Notes: generated from the sequence alone by a model not told the origin. 64,000 nt of DNA from Jackrogersella multiformis (GCA_902806575.1 CADCXD010000018.1:1240001-1304000), one strand, 5' to 3'; counted from the first letter of the stretch, positions 35,052-48,412 are shown. Program-made: numbers and translations.

Positions 35052-38000
35052 CTTGAATGTATTTTTAATGTGAAAGATTTCAAGATGCTAATCGACTAAT
35101 AAACCACGGTGGGAAGCAAGAAGTTCTGCTCATATTTGAACAAAACCTCTCGTCTAGATATATTGTCCAGGACTAGAAGTATATCACGCGCTCAAGCTAC
35201 TTAAACAGTCCGCTAGTGATGTCGAGTCGTGAATCAGGTCCAGACCAGACAGCTAAGGGTATCTTATATACTCAAGTAACAGCGCTATTGAGTACAAGCG
35301 CCTCCGGATATTCGGCGAGAAGCGAGAGAATAAAGCAATCAATTCTCGGGAAAGTAGACGAATATAAACGGGTTTATATCATGAATAAATAAATATTCGA
35401 AGAAACAGGATGGATGAGGCGAGGGGGGTACCTAGATTTTATTATGCAGAGACCACACGGGTCAGAAGCAAAGCCGAGCACTTGCAGCCCTGTCCATGTA
35501 AGTATGAGGTTAGGTACCGTATATGCCCTTATGCATGCATAGCCATTATGGGTATTGTCCCAATTGGATGTGGTACCCTCGTACGGGGGGGGATTGTGAG
35601 TACCTGAAAGAACCGACGTCAGCAGAGCTGGGGTGGAGAGAAACGATTGTACTATGGAGTACCTAGGTAGGTAGCTGAATCGCAAGCGCCGTCACTAAGA
35701 AGAAGAAAAATAAGGAAAACCCCCTCCTACCAGCTAAGCTAGTGGTATATAAAAAAAAAATTGCACACAGCATAGCAAGCAGCCAAGAAAGCAAGCAAGC
35801 AATCTCTCTACACGTATAGAGCAATAGTGTAGAGTACCTAGTGTGCTGTACGGAATAAAGTACAGAATAGAGTACACTCTACGTGTAGGAGGTTGGACAG
35901 GACAAAGTTACTACCTACCTAGGTACCTAAGGTAGTAGAGGAGGGGAAGACCAACTTTTGAGATCACGCAAACTTCCTTGCAACTTGTTGATCCCAAAGT
36001 TGCTTTTTCCTCTTTTGTGTGGGGGTCTGAATATCAATAGCTTTTGCTGGTCTGATGTATGTATGTGTTTGTTTTTATCGTTCGAACTCTCAAGCCTTGG
36101 CCCTAAATAACGGTCGATAGGTTTTAATTCCAAGGTTCTTGAGTTCTGAGGATTTGATTCGTCCCTCACCGACGAAGTGCCTACCGCACCGCATGTCCAT
36201 AGAATGACGGTTGGCATGGCCTATCATCTATGAAGTTCCAGTTCCAGTTCTAATGCTTGTGAGTTTTGTCATGTCTCGGATCAGCCCACCAAAAATACAT
36301 ACACGCACACCCTACCTCTACTATGTAGCAGTAGTAAGAAAATCAAATCAAATAAACACCTTACTACCTCCGAGCTACTATAGTCGGCGGGTCCCGAGGT
36401 CTTGAGCTCGAGTCATCGGGAACTCCAGATTCGTCAATTCTTCGCCCATCGTGGGTATTCGGCTAGGTGAACCCCATAGGTAAACCCCACAGGCGACATA
36501 ACACCACCTGGGCACGAGCTACCTGCCAGTAGTCTGGTAGTGTACATAGGAATGGGGCATCAGCATTGTCGAGAACGAACTGCAGAAGAAGCAGCAGGGA
36601 TGAAAGCATTACGGCGGCAGAGTGTGGTCAGAGTGTGGCATCGGCCAAGAAGTTCAAAGGCTATGAGGTATGAAGATGTTGGCGTATTCCGACCGGGCTT
36701 TTCCAAGCGCAGGCGGTGAAACTTGGCTTGATCAATTCCCCCATGGTAATGGATGCTGTAAAGTTGTAACATTTAAGTTGTAAACTTATTATTTAGTACC
36801 TTAGAGGTAGGATATTCCCTAGGCAGGGTAGGCAGGGTACCTAAGGTAGGTGAGTTTCATGCCCAGGTGGTAGAAGGGAAGGGTAGGATGATTTGAGCTC
36901 CACTAAAGGTACCTAGGTACCCTTACCGACAGCCCCTGAAGCCCTGCTCTTGCCTATCCTATTAAATATGAATAGGCTACAAGTACTTAACCGGTTAGCT
37001 CAGCTAGCTCTCAGGTACTACCTAGGTATGTAAAGTTTGGACCTCCCTTACCTGTGCATAATACTTTACTAATGGAAAGTTAACTTTCTTTTGGGATAGA
37101 AATCCATTATTTAACAATCCAAGACCCCAGATATCCATGGTATATATATAAGATGAATATACGATATCGTACCTAAGAGATAACTCATTCCCCTTCCCTA
37201 CCTAGGGAGGTACCTTACTTACATGTAATTCTCCATCTATCTAGGCTCTGATACTACCTAATAGCCTACTACTAGGTACATCTTACAGGCAGATCAGATC
37301 AGCCTGGACCGAGTCATGGATCTCAGCAATTACATTTAACCTACATTACCTACCTGCCTACCGCTCTTAGATATTCGACTACCGGTACATAGGTAAGTAT
37401 GTATGTATTCTGTGCACCAACGCAACGGGCTTCCTGGGGGATGCATTACTATGTATCTCGCTCGCTAGCTCCGACTACACCGCCTTCTACGTACCTAGGT
37501 AGGTAATAAGAAAGTGACGTGTAGAATGGATGGATGGATGGATGGATGATTTACACAAGGAGCATCGGTACCAGGCTGCCAGGCAGGACGTGCATCACAC
37601 AATCGACCGCGCCTTTTCGGATTTCAAAATTCTCGGACCTCTGAACCATTCTGTGGATCCTCTCATTTCCACCCGTCCTTAAAATAAATATCTTTTTAGG
37701 GGTCTTGGGGGCGTCTTGCACGCGAATCCATGATAGGTACCTTTCATGGCTACCACCTATTAATATCAGTATGTATGTATCGTACACACATCTTACTAAA
37801 CGACGCTCGAGCGTCCCGTCTCCGTCCCCGATCCGATCCTCTGGTTTACTCGGCAATTCGTTCAAAAGGCGGGTCTCCTCTTTTACGAGGCCAGCGTGTC
37901 ACTGCACCTCCATCGACGCTCGTATGTTAAGATTATATCGACCTCTCTACACCATCTCAAGACACATGCGCAGCAGCATCCGCCTTTTCCGAGCCTGCAT

Positions 38001-41000
38001 AGCATTCACACGGACTACATGAGAAATGCAGTACACCTCCATATGAAGAAGAACATGCGGCTGGAAATGACGACTACAACTAATCGAGTCATTCTCGTAA
38101 GGATCTATCTGAATTCGAACATTGTCGATCAAGATTTATCTCCAGAGCTACTATGTAGGAATACATACCTAGGTAGGTAGTAAAGTTCAACCCGTCTTTT
38201 TGTATTGTCCACTTAACATTCTCCAGCATCTGCATATCACTCACCTACACTAGATACGGTCAGTCACTGCTGGCACATATTATCTCATTACATGTAGCGC
38301 TTAGGCAATCATGTTGGAGAACTAGTGTAGATCAGCTATCAATGATCGTCAGGTACAAGAAAATCAGTTCTAGCCTCTTCTAAACTCCACATTCCATTCC
38401 TACGTTGTAATACTCATTTCACACGTGAGTCGTCTGCGCCGATCCGAATGCTCGTCACGATAAATCAGAAGACTCTTCCGCGTTAATACGAATCGTGACG
38501 ATAACCCCAGCTCTTTTTGACGAATCAACGGAATCTTAACCCCGAAGATATTTTTATTTCATAGGTATGATTGGTCTTGCTAACAATTGAACCTACCAAT
38601 CCATCGTGTTTCCTTATAATGGAATATTCATAACAAGCAGCATAATTACATCGTCTAAGCAACAATTTGCTTGAAGATATTATCTTGCCAACGTTTAACC
38701 GAGACGAGAAGTATATCCTTGATGAGCACTGTGAATCAATCCCATCAGAAGCCAAGACTATAAAAGTATCGCGCACCAATCAGAGCATGGCTTGGCGGGA
38801 ATTACCTCTTCAGCTCGCTCAGCTCTTCACACTATAAACAACTACTTGTACAATAAAAAGCCATTAAGGTAATTAGACACTGACGCAGAATATTGCGTCT
38901 GAATTCATCCGTGGCTAGTTTTGACTATTACATTACAACGGAGTCAAAGCATCCAAAGACTATTGGTCGATGCAAGTCCTCCCTTGCCACGTGCTCATTC
39001 TCAGGAGCAACATTGCTATTCTCAAGAATATCAACTTGTCACGTTAGGCGTTTTTCTTCATGGAGTACAGTTTAGATAACTTAGGTCCAACTAGAAGGGC
39101 CGATTCAAGCACCACGAGGCCATCGTATTTGTAGCAACATTACACTGACCTCGTTAGATTAATAGTGTACAAGACCACCAAGCACGCCAGAGCTGTCATA
39201 GCAAACCTTTCTTCTCTTAAGATGTAACCTAGTGGATTTACAGGATAATGGAGGTTGATGACTCGGTTTCAGCCGTCGACGTTGGCTTGACATGATATGG
39301 GCACCACACGAAGAGTGTGGGATCTTGTCTTTGCAACACCATGCAAATTGAGATGCCACTAGGCATATATAATACTAACAAGAACCCCCTCAGCGGAGAT
39401 GAGGCTGAAATAACTGGCCTTCTAGGCCTTTTAGGCACACCGAAAACAAAACGGCTCTCATACCTCTCCCAAGCCTTAAGATGCATAACCTTAGTTCTAA
39501 GATTTTCTAAAGAGAAACTCTGCCTCAGTTCAAATATTGTTCTCTGACGTTAAACTAACCTCCACAATATCATTCCTAATTTTTTGAGTCTCGGTCTACT
39601 CCGTGCGGCGCGGAACCCAAAACCAGGAGATTCGTATAATGAAGCGAAGAGCATCAGCTTGGTTCGAGGTGTCATAAGGCAGACCTTGTGATATAGGATA
39701 ACGACGTTGTTGCGCAAGTGGTTCCAAACCTATCTCCATAGATCGCAGTATACATACAGGAACATGCCTGTGTTTACAATGTCTTAAGTGTATCCCTTCC
39801 CATGGAGTACACCTTCAGCAGACCGAACCCCCTGTCTGGTCTATCCCCCGATAAACCAGGCTTCTGACACGAGGCGCCAGATCATGGCATTTTCTTGTCA
39901 TACTAACCACAATATTATCTTCTTTCAATACTCAAGGTGTATGTGATGGTAATTAGGTGGCTTTTATGTAGCGATTCGTCGTAACTGTGGGTGCCTTGCC
40001 CACCTCGCCCTTTGGATGTCATATGGCAGTAAAGATATACCCTATTCCCATCCCAAACAAGATATAATCAATAATAACGATATCATAACGAGTTATATTC
40101 CTCGGGAAGCAATTTATAGTCTTCAATTTAATATCAAATCGTCAATATAGAAGTAAAACCTCTCACTTCTTATAATACTGATAGTGTACCTAGGTAGTTA
40201 ACTACGTACTTACCTGTCAAGTCATATCTAAGAGGTATTCATTTTTTTAGATCTAGGTAGTTAATACTAGCTACGCGCAGTATCCGGATCTTAGTTTCTT
40301 TAGTGACTTAAGGACTAACCTAGTACTCATTCAATTGGAGCGACTAGGTGAATTGGGTTTTATACCCATTGACTAACCTATGTAGCTGGCAGTCTTTCCA
40401 CGATGGACCATATCGTGTTTGGGATGGAAATAGAGTGATAGAATAGAGCTTACAATGACATGGTATATATAGCAATGGCGACCAGTATAGCCCCCAAGCC
40501 CTCTCAAATCTGGTTAAAGGGGGCTTTATCTCCATTATATAGTTATGTCGTTTAACCCGGAAGGGTATTCTTAAGGGGTCTCCTTATATCACAGTTTAGG
40601 GTTTGTGCTCTATCGATCACCTGCTTACATACCTAATCAGCTGTTCCTGTACCTACCTAGGTATATATGGCTCATCCGAGCCCGCAGGGCTCAGAGCTCC
40701 TATTTAGACTTACAATACACACTGTCACGTACATGGATCTAGGCACCCTAATTAGGTAGCTAAGCTCACGTATCTGTCATACCTTATTACGCCCCATTTT
40801 CGTCCCTTGACAGATGAAGACGAAGACAGGAAAGTGTACCTAACTAATAATATTATATTAGCGACTTGAAAATATAAATTTAACAATAAATATATAGTCA
40901 GCATAGGTTAACCTAAATATTTCTGTAACATAATTTATGACGGCTACTAAGTGAATCATATAGATACATCTATCAAAGATATAGTAGATATGTTCCTATT

Positions 41001-41237
41001 AATATTATTAACGCAAGGTCCGCTGTATGACATATTTCGGACTTTGTAAGGTAACAACAATTGGGAATACACCCGTGTCTTAGACTCTTAATCCTGAAAT
41101 GTTTAATGTTTAGGTTATTTGGAATTGTGGATATTAACTTATGAATAAAACTTTTCAAAAATGGGGTTAAATACCTACCGAGGTAGGGAGCTATGCATCA
41201 TAAAAACCATATTTGCAATATTTCGAAGATTCCATCG
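35052..41237. other. Gene-free region flanking the retrotransposon
   Basis: 6.2 kb without a convincing gene on either strand; the open frames are short and carry no domain I recognise. It is rich in GGTACC/CCTAGG palindromes, becomes steadily more AT-rich toward 41 kb, and has a GGAT tandem tract near 37526-37549. Confidence 0.55.
37526..37549. repeat. GGAT microsatellite
   Basis: About five to six uninterrupted TGGA/GGAT units in an intergenic stretch. Confidence 0.85.
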
Positions 41238-41242
41238 TTGAC
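41238..41242. repeat. Left target-site duplication, TTGAC
   Basis: TTGAC directly before the left LTR; the same five bases follow the right LTR at 48221-48225. Five bp is the usual Ty3/gypsy duplication size. Confidence 0.85.
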
Positions 41243-41555
41243 TGTGATAAGGGCAATAGGGCTTGGAACTGTAGTTCAATTTCGAATTATAATTCTCTAT
41301 AGTCTTAAGGTCTTTTTCTTTTATCTCTTTTTGCGAAGCGAGGCGTAATGACTTATATATATACAATTTAAATATTTCCTTAAGCGCCGTTGGCGCTTTT
41401 TTATTTTTGTTAGTTTAATTTTATATATATTGATTAAGTTTTTTAATTAACTTTATTTAATAATTTTATTTTATAAGTTTTAATATATTTTATATTAATT
41501 AATATATATATATATATTAATTATATTTTATTTTATAAAGTTTATTCGTATAATA
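41243..41555 (-). repeat. Left LTR (3' LTR of the minus-strand element)
   Basis: 313 bp, aligning without gaps to 47908-48220. The first ~140 bp (TGTGATAAGGGC...) are free of RIP; from about 41385 onward it is heavily C-to-T and G-to-A changed relative to the right copy. Confidence 0.92.
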
Positions 41556-41558
41556 TTA

Positions 41559-41572
41559 GTTTCTTTTTTTTT
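41559..41572 (-). other. Candidate polypurine tract
   Basis: A pyrimidine run (TTTCTTTTTTTTT) starts three to four bases inside the left LTR; on the minus strand it is a purine tract directly upstream of the 3' LTR, the expected place for plus-strand DNA priming. RIP may have altered it. Confidence 0.55.
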
Positions 41573-41710
41573 AATGTTTAATTTTAAGTATTTTAAAGGA
41601 TTATAAAATTACGAGGTTCGTTAACGTGTTATTTATAAAATAGCTTAATTATTACTTTTACTTTATTATTAAATATATGTTTATAAAGTTTTTAAGTTTA
41701 ATACTTTTTA

Positions 41711-41870
41711 GCCGGTTGTAAGGAGCCACAGTTACATGGTCTGTGGTTGAGGTAGTGGCCCGTGCTTTGTACCTACTGGCTATTCTTCGAGATACTAGCT
41801 CTGCTTTCACTCTTAAAAAGAACAATTATTTTAAGACCTTCATTCTAACCTATTAATGCATAACACCGGT
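41711..41870. other. Un-mutated island inside the RIP'd element
   Basis: About 160 bp of balanced composition between long AT-only stretches. It starts GCCGGTTGTAAGG and contains a small stem CCACAG...CTGTGG with a 9-base loop. CpA and TpG are normal here. It is either a later nested insertion or a segment that was not duplicated elsewhere when RIP acted. No ORF of note. Confidence 0.7.
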
Positions 41871-43439
41871 TAACTTTTTTATTTAACGAGATATTTTACT
41901 TTATTTTAGTTTTTAATAAAGTTTATAATTTATTTCACTTAATAGTTTTTAAGTTTTATCGAGGTTACTTTACGTAAAACTTAATTAAGGTTAAGGAGTT
42001 TTTAATTATTAACGCGATAAAGTTTAATAAATAAAATATAAAACGAGTTATATATTTTTTAATCTTTAAGTAAAATAAGTTTTATCGTTATAAAAGAGAT
42101 TATTTATTAAATTTTAAAAGGTTTTAAGAATTTTTTGTTTAATTTTTTAATAAGACGTTTTATTTTAATATTTTTTGCATTAAGCATTACGAATTATTTT
42201 TCTTAAAAGGTTAGTATATCTTTTCGTTATTTATTTGCTTATTTTTTTATCCGTTAACGGCTTCGTTTTAAGTGTTTTTATGTTTTTTAATGTATTTATA
42301 TTATTTAATATATATATAATTTACTTTTTAAATTGCGTAAAATGTTTATAAAAAGGTTATAAACGGCTAAATAATAATTATAATTAATGTAAAAAGGTAT
42401 AAGTTATATTAATAATAAAGTAATATTATTATAAATAAATTTAATTATTACGAAGAGGTTTTCTTAATTATTTATTTTATAATTAATAAAGGCTTTAAGG
42501 TAAACTTTTAAGATTTAATTAAGGCGTTTTATTTAACCGTTAGTTTATAAGTGAAACGTAATATTTATACGGGATTTAATTCTTATTAATTTAAATTTTT
42601 TTTTCTAAATATAAGAAATAAACTTAAAGTTTTTATTAAAAATAATATTTAATAATACGTTATATAATCTTTAATATTATTTAGTAAAAATTTTAATTAA
42701 ATTATTAAACTTTTTTCTTTTTACCTTAAAAAGGATAAAATAAGCTATTTTTAAAAATAGATTTATTATTACTTAAATAAAGTTATAATCGTTCGATAAA
42801 AAAAGGTTTATAATATAATTTTATTAATTAAAGATATTTATATAAAGTATAATAAGGGATTTTATTTTATTAATATTTTAAATAACTTTATACGTAATCT
42901 CGGATAGTATTTTTAATATTTAATTATTAAAAGTTTTAAGTGATTAATTTTAAGGTTTTATTTATTTTTATATATTTAATAATAAAGGTATCGTATTTAA
43001 AAGAAATTATTTTAAAGGATAACGTTTTTAAAGGGGTTTATAATTTATATAATATATTTTAGGTCGTTAATAATTACTTTTTTTAGTTTTTTTATAAAGT
43101 CGGGAGCTTAATTAAGGGTGGTAAGGTTATATAATCTTTTTAATATAACGAGGATAATTATTAAAAAGGTAAATAAAATTCTTTAAAAGTATAAAAAATA
43201 TTTATCTTATAAAATTAACTTTATAAATTAATTTTTAGCTTCTTTTTTTTAAGTTAATATTACGATAATTTAAAAAAATATTAGCCTTATTATTTTATTT
43301 TTTTAATCGATAATTAATAATAAATTAATATAATAATAATTCTTATACTTATCGAGCTTAACGTTAATTTAAGACTTTAACCGTTATAAAATAAGTTAAA
43401 TTTTAATAATTAAAGTAAACTTTAATTTAATATTTAATA

Positions 43440-44205
43440 TTTTTTAAGTATTAATATTATTTTTTAAAAGAATTTATTATAATTAATAATTCTTTATTAT
43501 AAATTTTATAGTTTATTTTTATTAGTATAAATTTACGGGAATGATAAGTTATTAATTTAAACTTACTTTATTTGTTTTTTTAAGAAAGAACGACGCTAAT
43601 AATATAATTTAATATATCGGCTTTAATATAAGTTTATTTTAAGGGATTAAAATATATTATAATAAAAGCTTAAATAAACTAGGATTTAAGTTTTTTAAAA
43701 GATTTATTTATTTCTTCGGTTTACCTCTAATTTTTTTTTTTTCTTTATTTACGTTAATAATTAATTTTATTATTTTTAAGAATTTTTTTATAAATTGTCG
43801 ATAAAAGTTTACGAAACTAATAAATTGTTAAAATTTTTTAAAAGATTTAAATACTTCTTAATTATTAATATAATCGATTTTATTTTAGGTTATTAAAATG
43901 TTATTTACTTCGATAATGTATCTTAAAAAGTTTATTTTTTGCATTTTTTAAAAATACTTCCGTAAGTTAACCGTTAAGTAATATTTTATAAATCTTTTTA
44001 AGACTTTTTTAATAATTTTATCGTATTTTTTTATCGTATTTATATAAATAAGGAGATTATTTAAATATATTAAGAAGCTTAAATCGATAAGATTTTACAA
44101 AATATTATTTATTATTAATTGAAAAGTTACGGGAGCGTTAATTAATTTAAATAACATTATTAAATATTTAAAAAGGCTATATTTATAACGGAATGTTATT
44201 TTTTA
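43440..44205 (-). pseudogene. Degenerate pol (reverse transcriptase and RNase H) of the gypsy element
   Basis: Reading the minus strand from 44205: a stretch ending LFKLINAPVTFQ (about 44112-44150) matches the gypsy MPFGLTNAPATFQ block. YLNNLLIY (catalytic motif with both Asp codons changed to Asn by G-to-A) is at 44067-44044. FISFVNFYRQFIKKF follows at about 43826-43780. Then come the RNase H pieces ending LITYHSRKF (about 43553-43527) and INYKIYNKELL (about 43515-43483). In-frame TAA codons occur where Gln or Trp is expected, as RIP produces. No product is possible. Confidence 0.9.
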
Positions 44206-47200
44206 CTCGTTCTTTTCCTTAATCTTAATTAAGTAAAATCTTAATTTAAAATTAATTTTTATAAATTATTTTGCGATTTTAAAGCGAGCTTATAATTTTA
44301 ATATTAACGGTATAAAATAATAAATAAGGATAATAATATTATTTAAGCTTTAATAATTAATTATTAGTTTAAAAAGGTTTTAAGGATTAAGTTTATTAAT
44401 AAATATTATAAATGTTATATAAGATAAAGTTAATTTCTAAATTCGGCTATTATTAATTATTTTATTTAATTATAGTTTAAATATATTAAGTTCCTTTTCG
44501 CTTATAACGTAAAAAGGTTCTTAAGGAGGTATTTTTTTTTTTTAAAGATTAATAAAATAATCTTAAAGTTAATAATTTAAAAAGCGTTATCTTATTTTCT
44601 TAATTATAATATGCATAAATTCACGGAATTCTTTAAGAATATTCTTTAGCGTTTTATTTATTTTAATATTTTTTATTGCTATTATATTAGTTAATTTTTC
44701 CGGGTTATATAAGGTTAAACTGGTATAATATTTCCGATAATAAGAGAAATTAAACTTAATTTTTTTAAGGTTTAAAAAAAAATTTATAAGCTTATGGATT
44801 TTTATTTATTATTATAATATAATAACATTATATTTATTATTTAAGGTGTTTATTTTAAAATTAATTTAAAAGAAATGGTTTTTTTAGTGATAAAGGATAA
44901 GGAAATCGGTATAATAACGTTTTATAAAAGAGATTTAAGTTAAGTTAAAAGTTAACACGAGTCGAGTATATTATTTTTTAATAATTAATAACTTTTATTT
45001 CTTTACTTTAAAAAGAAATATTATTAAGATTAAGTTTTTAGAGTTTAATAATGCTTATATTTAATGTTTATTTTTATTATATAATAATGTTATGTTAATA
45101 ATAAGTTTATATTTTAAAGTTAATTTTAAGTAAGGTTTTTTTATAGCTTTTATTTTATTTTTAGCTGGTTTTTTAATTGTTATAATTTAGCGTACTTTAC
45201 TTTAATTTAGTCGTAAGATTTAATAAGGTATAACGTTAAGGCTTTTTAAAAATTTAAATTAAAATCTTTAATTTTTATAATTTAAGGATAAGATAATTTT
45301 TATAAAGTTATATTTATTCGTACCTTTTTTTATAATAGAAGTATAAGTTAAGTATTATTATTTCGGGGTTATTTTACGAAGGAAATTTTATTTAAGTTTA
45401 ATAATAAGTCTTTATTATTAATATTCTTTTTTGCAAAATAAAAAAAAGTTTAATAATTATTACGTTTATAACGTTAATAGGATTTCTTATCTTTTTTTTA
45501 TTAGTTTATATTTACTTAGTTAATTTTTTTAAAGCGTTTTTATTATTAAATTAAACTTTATTTTTTTGATTTAATTTTAACTTACTTTTATTTTTAGGTT
45601 TATCGTTATTTTTTAAAGATCGATTTTAATTTAAATTAAAGCGATTTTTTTTTTATAGTTAACTTAACTTAATTTTAAAGGCTTTTATGTTAAAGCGGGC
45701 CTTTTTTTTCCCGAAATATTAAGATTAATTAACATATTTTCATATATTTAATTTATTTTTTAAATAACGGTAAAGAATTTTTTATTTATATTTAAAAGTT
45801 TTTTTTATTTAAAATAAATTAATTTAGTGATTTTATTAAAAAGGGTTTTAACGATATAATTTTAAAACGTCGTTTTAAATTATTAAATTACTTTATTAAA
45901 GTTTAATAATTTAATAAAATATTAAATAATGTTTTTTTAATATTTAAGTTTATTTATTTTTTTCGAGTTGCAATACCTTTTTAAAGGGTTTATAAAACGT
46001 TTTTAAAGGGTAATAATATATATTATTTAAGTATTAAAGACTTTTAATTATATAATTTAGCTTTTACGTTATTAATGTTATAATTATGCTTTTTTAAATA
46101 GTAATAATTTAATTTAATTAATACGATAAAAATCTTTAAAAAAACTTTTTATATACGTTTTTAAATATGCTTTAATTTTTATTTATTAAGTTTAAAACTT
46201 TACGAAGTTCTTTTTATTATAAACGATAAGTTTATTAAGTTATATTAAATTAACGATAATTATTACGTAAAAGGGACGAGTTAATTATTTTAAGGCTTTA
46301 AGTAATCGGTTATTATTGCTTTAAAGTAGAGGATTTTTATCGTTATATAAGGGCGTAAAATTATCCCGGGGTGGTTTTTTAAGAAGGTTTTTAAGTGATT
46401 TAAAATTCTAAAATTAGTTATCGAAATCGAAGTTATTTAAGTTATTATTAAGTACTTTAACGGCCTTTTTAAAGGGAATTCCTCCTTTATTACTTTTAAA
46501 TGTAAAGGGGTTAACTTTAGCGAAATTAAACTATATTTAAGCCTTTTTAATTATTTTTTTAACTTAAGTTTATAAAAGGGATTATAAAAAAGGAGGTTTT
46601 TTATTTAAGCTTTTAAATTAAAGTATTTAATGAATAATATTTTAAAGTATATTAAATTTTTTCGATTAAAGGGATTTAATTTAGTTAACGTTTTTAATAT
46701 AATACGCTTTTTAATGCTTTTTAAGACGAAATTAATATTAATTAATTTATTAAAAATTAATTAAGTATTAAATTTATTAAAAACGGCTTAAGTATAAGTT
46801 TTTAAGTTATTAAATTAACGGTAAGTTTTTACGTTAATATGCGTAAAGTTTATATATTTTCTTATAAAAAGGTTATTAATTTAAGATTTTTTAATATAAG
46901 TTTAATTTATTATTTTTTATTAAAAATCCTTTTATTTTTTAATATTTTAATAAAAGGTTTAAAAAGTTTATTAATAGTAATTAGTTATTTTTTTAAGCTT
47001 ATTAATAACTTTTTATTAAGCTTAATTATTTTATATATATTAAGTAATCGTATTTTAAATTTATTATAAAAAGTTTAAGTTAATTTATTAAATTTATTAT
47101 TTAAAGTAAGTTATTTATTTATTTATTAATATTATACCGGTTTAGTTAAGTTAAATTATTATATTATAAATTATTTAAATTATATTATATTAATTTTAAA

Positions 47201-47907
47201 TTTGGTTTTTATTGGTAATTTAGTTATTCGTAACGATGGTAATAAGTATTTAAATAATATAATAATTATCGTATATTTTTTAATAAAATTCGATAAATTA
47301 TATAAAAAGATTATTAAAATTAATTCCGGTATTATTAATATTAAGAACGTTTTATATAATTATTTTATAATTTTAAGGGTTATAAAGGATTATAATATTA
47401 TTATTATTAAGTTAAGATAATCCGGGAATAAGGAAAGGGTTTTAAGGCGGTATATTTTTTATTTCGGGTGTTTTAATAAAGAATTACGTATTAAAGCGTT
47501 ATTTAATTTTAATAAGTTTTTATAAATAATAATTTTCTTTATGTTTACCTTTAGCTTTAAGATCTTATAAAAAAGGTATTATTAAGAACTTAAAGGATTA
47601 TTTATCGTTTAACGAAAATAGTTTAAGATTTTATAAATTAATAAGTAATAAAGTTAAGATATAAATATTTAACTTAAATATTTAAAAGATAATAAGATAT
47701 AAAGTTTCTTTTATAATTATAATAACGTACGTAATAATAAGATTAATAAGTAATATTAATATAATATATTTTAATAAAAAACTTTTTTAAGTAAATTAAT
47801 CGTTTATAAATGGTTAAAATAAGGTAATTTAATAAAAAAATTAACTTTCTTTTAAAAAACACGTGCTTTTTTAAAATAAGATTTTTTTAAAATAAAAGAG
47901 AATTATT

Positions 47908-48220
47908 TATAATAAGGGTAATAAGGCTTAAAACTATAGTTTAATTTTAAATTATAATTTTTTATAATTTTAAAGTTTTTTTCTTTTATTTCTTTTTATA
48001 AAACGAGGCATAATAACTTATATATATATAATTTAAATATCTCCTTAAGCGCCGTTAGCGCCTTCTTATTTTTGTTGGTTTAATTTTACATATATTAATC
48101 AAGTTTTTTGATTAACCTTATCTAATAGCTTTGTTTTATAAGTTTTAACATATCTCGTATTAACTAACATGCATACATATATTGATCATACTCTGCTTCG
48201 TGGAGCCTATCTGTATGACA
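47908..48220 (-). repeat. Right LTR (5' LTR of the minus-strand element)
   Basis: 313 bp, same length as the left copy. Here the first ~140 bp are RIP-mutated (TATAATAAGGGT for TGTGATAAGGGC) and the remainder, to ...CTGTATGACA, is clean. Confidence 0.92.
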
Positions 48221-48225
48221 TTGAC
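48221..48225. repeat. Right target-site duplication, TTGAC
   Basis: Matches 41238-41242 exactly and lies directly after the LTR end ATGACA. Confidence 0.85.
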
Positions 48226-48412
48226 GAACTTCTTTCACTGTTGGAGAATATTCGACCAGGGTCCGCCGTATCATATAGTATAGTATATCCGAACACCTAT
48301 GATATCATGCCAGACGTTTCTAGCATTGATCGAGCTATTTCACAAGAAATATAAATAAGGATGTGTTACCTCATTATTGTGGGTTTGACTTTAACAAGAA
48401 ACAACCTTCACA

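Larger units (their letters stand above)
41243..48220 (-). mobile_element. RIP-inactivated Ty3/gypsy LTR retrotransposon
   Basis: 6,978 bp flanked by TTGAC duplications, with two equal 313-bp LTRs whose outer ends are TGT...ACA. The interior is extremely AT-rich; C and G survive mostly as CpG while CpA and TpG are almost absent, the usual outcome of repeat-induced point mutation. On the minus strand the pol gene can still be read through many stops: LINAPVTFQ, YLNNLL (from an expected YLDD), FISFVNFYRQFI and TYHSRKF, in the gypsy order RT then RNase H. A pyrimidine tract next to the left LTR (polypurine on the minus strand) fits a 3' polypurine tract, so the left LTR is the 3' LTR. gag should lie toward 47 kb and integrase toward 42 kb; I could not confirm either. 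The element is dead. Confidence 0.93.

Noticed and set aside
46839..47420. Two AT-rich open frames (about 75 residues each) inside the 41-48 kb island
   Set aside because: Composition is Ile/Leu/Phe/Lys/Asn-rich as expected for RIP'd DNA, on the strand opposite to the element's genes, with no conserved motif.
48169..48354. A 61-residue open frame to the right of the retrotransposon
   Set aside because: Its ATG lies inside the right LTR, so the 5' part is element sequence. Only the part after 48226 may be old host sequence, discussed as a finding.
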